Origin: Leuctra nigra
Lineage: Eukaryota > Arthropoda > Insecta > Plecoptera > Leuctridae
Length of the DNA: 64,000 nucleotides
Assembly: GCA_934045905.1 (NCBI GenBank)
Contig: CAKOGZ010000158.1
Coordinates: 1-64,000, forward strand
Direction: 5' to 3'
This document shows, piece by piece, positions 59,501 to 64,000 of this stretch; positions within the stretch are counted from its first letter, which is position 1; every line of letters starts with the position of its first letter. The position numbers were made by a program, and so were the translations under genes. Below the pieces are notes generated by a model, which was not told where the DNA came from, searched no databases, and saw only the letters and a program-made list of their open reading frames with translations.

Positions 59501-59922
59501 CGTCAAGGTCAAAATTATAGGACCTCAGATGATGCGGTGTGTACGTACTCAACGTCACACAGCAGATCTAAGAAACTAATTCAATGCATTGTACAATACA
59601 CACCGCAAATAATTTAAGACTATTTTATCATAAAGCTCCACTCACAGATCATATATTCTCCGAATATTAGTAAAGTGGCTTTTCATTAATACTGAGCATT
59701 TATGTACAGAAATATTCGTAAAAATGATAAAATCATGATTTAATACAGATAGGGTTGAAGTGTGGGTATGATCTGAGGTCAGTAAGGTTTTGTCTCTTAC
59801 ACACTGATCCCGAAGACATTTGCGTTATTGAACGAAATCGATGGTATTTAACGATTTTTTCAAATGTTAACATTACGAAGATCAAGACGATGCACTGCCA
59901 GAGAGAGAGGGGAGTAGCTCCA
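59501..59922. repeat. dispersed repeat related to 54765-55480
   Basis: 59507-59550 is the approximate inverse of 54765-54805. 59813-59922 is a diverged direct copy of 55349-55477. The orientation is thus mixed, suggesting a rearranged transposon. Confidence 0.5.
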
Positions 59923-59929
59923 TAATATC

Positions 59930-60130
59930 AGTACCGGCCCAGTACCGCCCAGTACCTGCCGGTACCGGCCAGAGCAATTGGCCGGTACTGGCCCAGTACC
60001 GGAAATTTGGCCGCGTGCAGCCCAGCCAGCACTGAGCCAGTACCGGCGTCATTGCTGTTGGCCAGCATGATCTTTGAATGCACCATCTTGTTCGTGGCCA
60101 GCACCTTGCCAGAGTGGCCGGTACTATAGC
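59930..60130. repeat. GC-rich cluster of GTACCGGCC motifs
   Basis: A GC island in AT-rich DNA contains repeated CAGTACCG, CCGGTACCGGCC and GGCCGGTACTGGCC words in both orientations. No periodic unit is clear. Confidence 0.6.
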
Positions 60131-60223
60131 CCATCACCGTGTCTTCATCGAGCCAGCTGATATGTTTACTGGGATTGATCTAAAATCATTCTAGGCCGAA
60201 AAGATTTTTAAAAAGTTATAGAT

Positions 60224-60423
60224 ACACAATGTCAACTTATTTCCATCAATGCGAGCTCTCATGTGTGTAATATAACCACCGTTGAGTCTTTAGATTTGAA
60301 GCGAGGTACTTTGTGTCCTTGAAACACAATGTCAACTTATTTCCATTAATGCGAGCTTTAAAGTGTGTAATATAACCACAGTTAAGTCTACAGATTGGAA
60401 GAGAGGTACTTTGTGTTCTAAAT
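60224..60423. repeat. 100-bp direct repeat, two units
   Basis: ACACAATGTCAACTTATTTC starts at 60224 and 60324. Both units end with GAGGTACTTTGTGT and differ at roughly ten positions. Confidence 0.9.
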
Positions 60424-61193
60424 GAAACATTGTCTACGTATTTTTATCAATAAGTTTGTTTTAATGGCACCTTTTTACATGTCATGTCTGACCCATTCTC
60501 ATAAATTATTATATCCATGTTATATAGATGTAAGTGATTTTCTGAGATTATAATCTGTATTTAATATCAGGAAAAAAATGCCATCAGTAATCAGTAATAC
60601 ATGGGATATTTGAACAGATGTTCTTACGTGAATCACGTACCTACGCAGTTCATTGCTGTGTATATTATGTTACGGATTGTCATAATATTCATTTGTAAGG
60701 AACTCGTCCTACAAATAACCTGACAAGTAATGAAGTTATGCATATGACTTCACTCTGTATATGCACTTTCGACTTTGTAACGGTCACTGTGTATGAGTTC
60801 GGATAAGCAAAATGTACGCGTAGTGACGGTTATGTGTATGAGTTCACTTTGTATGAGCACATACGACAATGTAACGGTCACTGTGTATGAGCTCGGATTG
60901 GCAGTTCACGTGATCTCACATTATATTGAGTAAAACGCAGAGTCCACATAGATATGTCATATCATACTTACACAACGACGTCTTAGAGCAAATCGGTTAT
61001 GACCACGTCCATCTAGGTACTAAAGGTAGCAATAGTTGTCATGGTAAGCATTGTCTATCTATAGTGTAGTTTGCGATGTCTCACATTGGTGGTGTGTATT
61101 CACATACCTCACATAGATAGATTCGGTCGTATGGGTGTGTGTGTGTGTGTGTTTTTGCCTGCATTGCCCAGGTCCAAACGCACAACCTGCCGA
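60424..61193. repeat. region with imperfect repeats of GTAACGGTCACTGTGTATGA
   Basis: GTAACGGTCACTGTGTATGA occurs at about 60777 and 60870, and TGTGTATGAGTTC-type variants lie between. Otherwise the DNA is AT-rich with no gene. A short TG run lies at 61136-61152. Confidence 0.6.
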
Positions 61194-61588
61194 TCTTAAG
61201 AGGCAAACGGAAGCAATCGGGAATCGCACGGTTCGTCAGAGCGTTTTTTTGAAATTTTGTCTTCCCACTAAATAATTCTAAAAAATCAGATAGTAACGAC
61301 CCATAATGGTCCAATAGACTAAATAATGCCGCACACTGGAGTTCATTATGACCCCTGGTACGACCTCAAAGTGTTAAATACGATTATTTTACCTCAAAAA
61401 TCGTATTTAACACTTTGAGGTCGCACCAGAGGTCATAATGAACTCCGATTTGCGGCAATATTTAGTCTATTAGGCTGTTATGGGTCGTTACTATCTGATT
61501 TTTTAAAATATTTAGTGGGAAGACAAAATTTCAAAAATACGCTCCGACGAACCGTGCGATTCCCGTTCGCTTCCGTTTGCCTCTTAAA
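61194..61588. mobile_element. 395-bp foldback with arms of about 190 bp
   Basis: The sequence from CTTAAGAGGCAAACGGAAGC inward is the inverse of the sequence ending CTTCCGTTTGCCTCTTAA, with scattered mismatches. The centre is at 61378-61398 (AAATACGATTATTTTACCTC). Both minus-strand short ORFs here are products of the same arms. Confidence 0.88.
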
Positions 61589-61809
61589 TTTTGCACACAT
61601 ACTAATGTAATCTATGCGGTCTCTGGGATCGTTTTTGAACGGGATCCTATGTTTGGTTAACATTTTAAAAAAGATCTATTGGTTGGTCTGATCAATTTGA
61701 AATTTTGAAAAGTCATTACGACTTACACTGTCCCCAATCTCACAAAGTTTCAGCCCAATCCTCTAATTGGTTAAAATTTAAAACCATGTTTCCTGTGATT
61801 TTTGAAATT
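61589..61809. other. repeat-like flank of the foldback
   Basis: AAATTTTGCACACAT is shared with 52740-52755 of the Helentron-like element, so this stretch is probably transposon-derived. No gene was found. Confidence 0.4.
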
Positions 61810-62255
61810 TGAACTAGAACCATTTGACCGATCAACTTAAAACTTTGCATGGTCATTGGGACTAACATTATCTGTATTTCTGACTATTTTGAGGCTAATA
61901 TGTGTTTAAATACAAAAGTTATTGACATTTTACGGACATTTTGCCTGTTGGCTTTCAAATTTCTCGAAAATTTTGATCAGTTCCAGGGTAGTTAGAGCAG
62001 AAACTTTCAAACGCATATGAAGCTGATATGACCGTTCAACAGATCGATCTGATATTGTGTACACACACTTCATATGAGTGGTCCCAGGTATATTTTTTGA
62101 ATGATTTCCTGTGATTTTTGAAAATAATATGGAACTGTTTGATCGATCAACTTAAAACTATGCATGGTTATTGGGACTAGTACTTAGGAATTTTTGGAGA
62201 TTTTTATACAAATCTATGACGAAATTCAAGCATTATTGGCTTTTAATGAATTTTT
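61810..62255. repeat. 450-bp dispersed repeat, copy 2
   Basis: This is the counterpart of 54150-54600 in the same orientation, diverged by many substitutions and small indels. It lacks the Helentron-like hairpin end, so it is an internal fragment. Confidence 0.85.
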
Positions 62256-62355
62256 TTTTGTCTGGGGCTTAACGTCGCACTGTTCTTCAGCGAGGCTAAA
62301 ATGAATAGTTCGGTCAGAAACCAATGCACCAATCAGATTGTCGATCATGTTTCAG

Positions 62356-62508
62356 GTGCAGATACGGCTGGCAGTGAAGGGATTGTATGACTGTAAGGAA
62401 TACCACTTGATGGAGAGTCGGAACTTGAGAATTCGAGTCCTCAGCGGTGGACTAAGAGCCGTGGCTGCGTGCGAAATCGTCTTTCATGATGACGTCACTC
62501 TCGGTGCA
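62356..62508 (+). CDS. candidate internal exon, unknown protein
   Basis: ATGTTTCAG acceptor and GCA|GTAAGC donor bound 153 nt that are open and phase 0 at both sides. The 51 residues start VQIRLAVKGLYDCKEYHLME and end CEIVFHDDVTLGA. The composition looks like an alternating-strand secreted domain with two Cys. There is faint resemblance to the first strands of transthyretin-like proteins and, at xDDVTL, to MAM ends; neither is firm. It could follow the signal-peptide exon 50231-50299, which ends in the same phase. Confidence 0.4.
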
Positions 62509-62668
62509 GTAAGCGTAACTGAGACACAATCTAGGATACAAAAATAACACTGTTAATTTTACTGCACACCGTCGTTCTTAAATTCGGCGAAATTATGCAG
62601 CGCTCTAGCGGAAATCTAGCGGCTGCGCTTCTACCAATAGCAACAAAAATCACATTTTTAGTGATTAT
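62509..62668. other. sequence between candidate exon and hAT element
   Basis: Presumed intron start if the exon is real. No other feature is seen; GTGATTAT at 62661-62668 is the hAT target duplication. Confidence 0.35.
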
Positions 62669-63859
62669 CAGTGTTGGGTCAGATACGATTTTTTTTGTAT
62701 CTAGATACAGATACAGATGAGGTGGATATTTGTATCTAGATACAGATATAGATACAAATTATAAATCGTATCTAGATACAGATACAAGATACAAAAATAT
62801 GTATCAAGATACAACTGTAGATACATAGATACATTTTCAAGGCAGTGTTAGGACAATGAAATTTATATTTTCCATATAATAGATATTGATGAATGATGAT
62901 ACTAGATTTATTTCGCTGAACTAAAAACAATTGAATTCATAATATTTTTCAAAAAACGTTTTCCAATATTTCAACTATATTTAAGTATAAAAGATTATTT
63001 AATTGTCTTTTAGTTTGCAACTCCAGTCCAAATTTGAGGTTTAATTTTATGTTATTAGAGAATGAGCAAGCTTTAACATGGTAGGGATAGTAAAATCATT
63101 TTGAATTTATTTTCTAACTTTTAAAAAAGCACACGTTGGAATTGTTTTAAAATTTTTCCTCATAGTACGTCCGTATATCTACATGAAAAAAGTTTTTTGA
63201 TCAAATCTATCGGTACAAAATATTAGAACATCATAAGCTTAAAAATGTCTCGATTTTACTTGACTGCCAAAAGATAACATAGGGGAGAAAACTCAAATTA
63301 TCTCAGAATCTAGACACGAGAAGTGTATAATTTTTCCAGGGATTGTGTATGGTATGAATATCAATAAGCACACAACAAATTATGAAGATCTGAGACTATG
63401 ACTCGATCGCTCCAGCCACCTTATGAACAACAGCAAATAATGTCCAATATTTTGTAATGTCTTCTGAACTGAGCATCAAATGAGTACCTACCTACTACTG
63501 ATCATTTACTAACTGAACAGCATACGATATTGATTATGTTTACCTAATTAGTTTGTAAATTCTTCTGAAGTGAACAGCAAATGGGTATTGATAATAATTA
63601 TCAACCGAAAGTATGACACTGATTAGTTTTGTAAATTCTTCTGCACTGAACTGAAAAGCAAATGAGATATTTTAAGAATTTTTGAAAGAAATGTATCTAC
63701 GCATCTAGATACAAAGATACAGTCATATTTGTATCTAGATACAGATACAGATACATGAAAATAATTGTATCCAGATATAGATATAGATACACAAAACGTA
63801 TCTAGATACTGTATCTAGATACATGTATATAGATACTGTATCTGTACGTCCCAACACTG
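62669..63859. mobile_element. hAT-type non-autonomous element with TATCTAGATAC subterminal arrays
   Basis: The left end CAGTGTTGGGTCAGATAC and the inverted right end CAGTGTTGGGACGTACAGAT form the terminal repeat. Flanks are GTGATTAT (62661-62668) and GTAATTAT (63860-63867), an 8-bp target duplication with one mismatch. Each end has about 170 bp of GTATCTAGATACAGATAC-type repeats. The 870-bp interior has no transposase and is related to 37985-38240. Confidence 0.88.
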
Positions 63860-63867
63860 GTAATTAT

Positions 63868-64000
63868 AATTGTTAAGGCCAGATAGTGGAGTCTGGTCCT
63901 GGAGAGTAAGATCGGGTGCAGCAGCGTTAAGAGAGCTGATGCAACCGTAAACGAGCACGGGATAGTTACGGCAATCAAGGGACCAATGGCTAGAGGCCAT
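63868..64000. other. edge segment, unidentified open sequence
   Basis: GC content rises here, and both strands are partly open (61 codons on the minus strand from the edge). It may be the beginning of an exon or a LINE fragment cut by the window. I cannot decide. Confidence 0.2.

Noticed and set aside
62356..62508. Assigning the exon to MAM or transthyretin-like families
   Set aside because: Only short motif resemblance (xDDVTL; VKG...C); insufficient without a profile search.

Overview
The window looks like nuclear DNA of an arthropod, most likely an insect. The evidence is GT-AG introns, AT-rich non-coding DNA (roughly one third GC by eye), a TATA/TCAGT core promoter 50 bases ahead of a signal-peptide exon, a DUF229 gene, and a dense load of hAT-type miniature elements, Helentron-like ends, foldback elements, tRNA-derived SINEs and a LINE tail. 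I cannot fix the order or species from sequence alone.

Layout. (1) 1-31756: one uninterrupted, GC-rich (about 57% GC) satellite of exactly 196 units, 192 of 162 bp and 4 of 163 bp. I count about 41 deviations from consensus in the whole array. The left end lies outside the window. The unit length is a multiple of three and is stop-free in one frame on each strand, so huge ORFs run both ways; I do not think they are genes. (2) 31757-34137: array edge with a small inverted duplication and a diverged satellite unit, then a degraded foldback element carrying a SINE fragment. (3) 34138-36479: a complete two-exon gene for a membrane-anchored DUF229 (sulfatase/phosphatase-fold) protein. (4) 37292-42298: the last four exons of a modular cell-surface protein (MAM end, somatomedin-B-like module, Thr-rich mucin stalk, transmembrane helix and acidic tail). 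All three internal introns are phase 1 and are filled with small transposons. Its upstream exons are not recognisable here, so they may lie beyond the satellite. (5) 42300-50170: gene-poor, with MITEs, a SINE, a near-perfect hairpin, a 118-bp tandem array built on an ETS/CRE-like motif, a 1.28-kb foldback element and a LINE tail. (6) 50175-50299: promoter and first exon of a secreted protein. (7) 50300-64000: Helentron-like ends with a short basic ORF, a 206-bp TG microsatellite, a 403-bp x 5 tandem array, a 395-bp foldback, one plausible internal exon (62356-62508) and a 1.19-kb hAT element with a near-perfect 8-bp target duplication.

There is no operon-like organisation. The two confident genes are on the + strand and functionally unrelated as far as the sequence shows. 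The most unusual features are the very homogeneous satellite with a 19.6-kb-spaced marker block, a splice-site-like module inside every unit, the two hAT elements built from TATCTAGATA palindromes, and the ETS/CRE repeat cluster.
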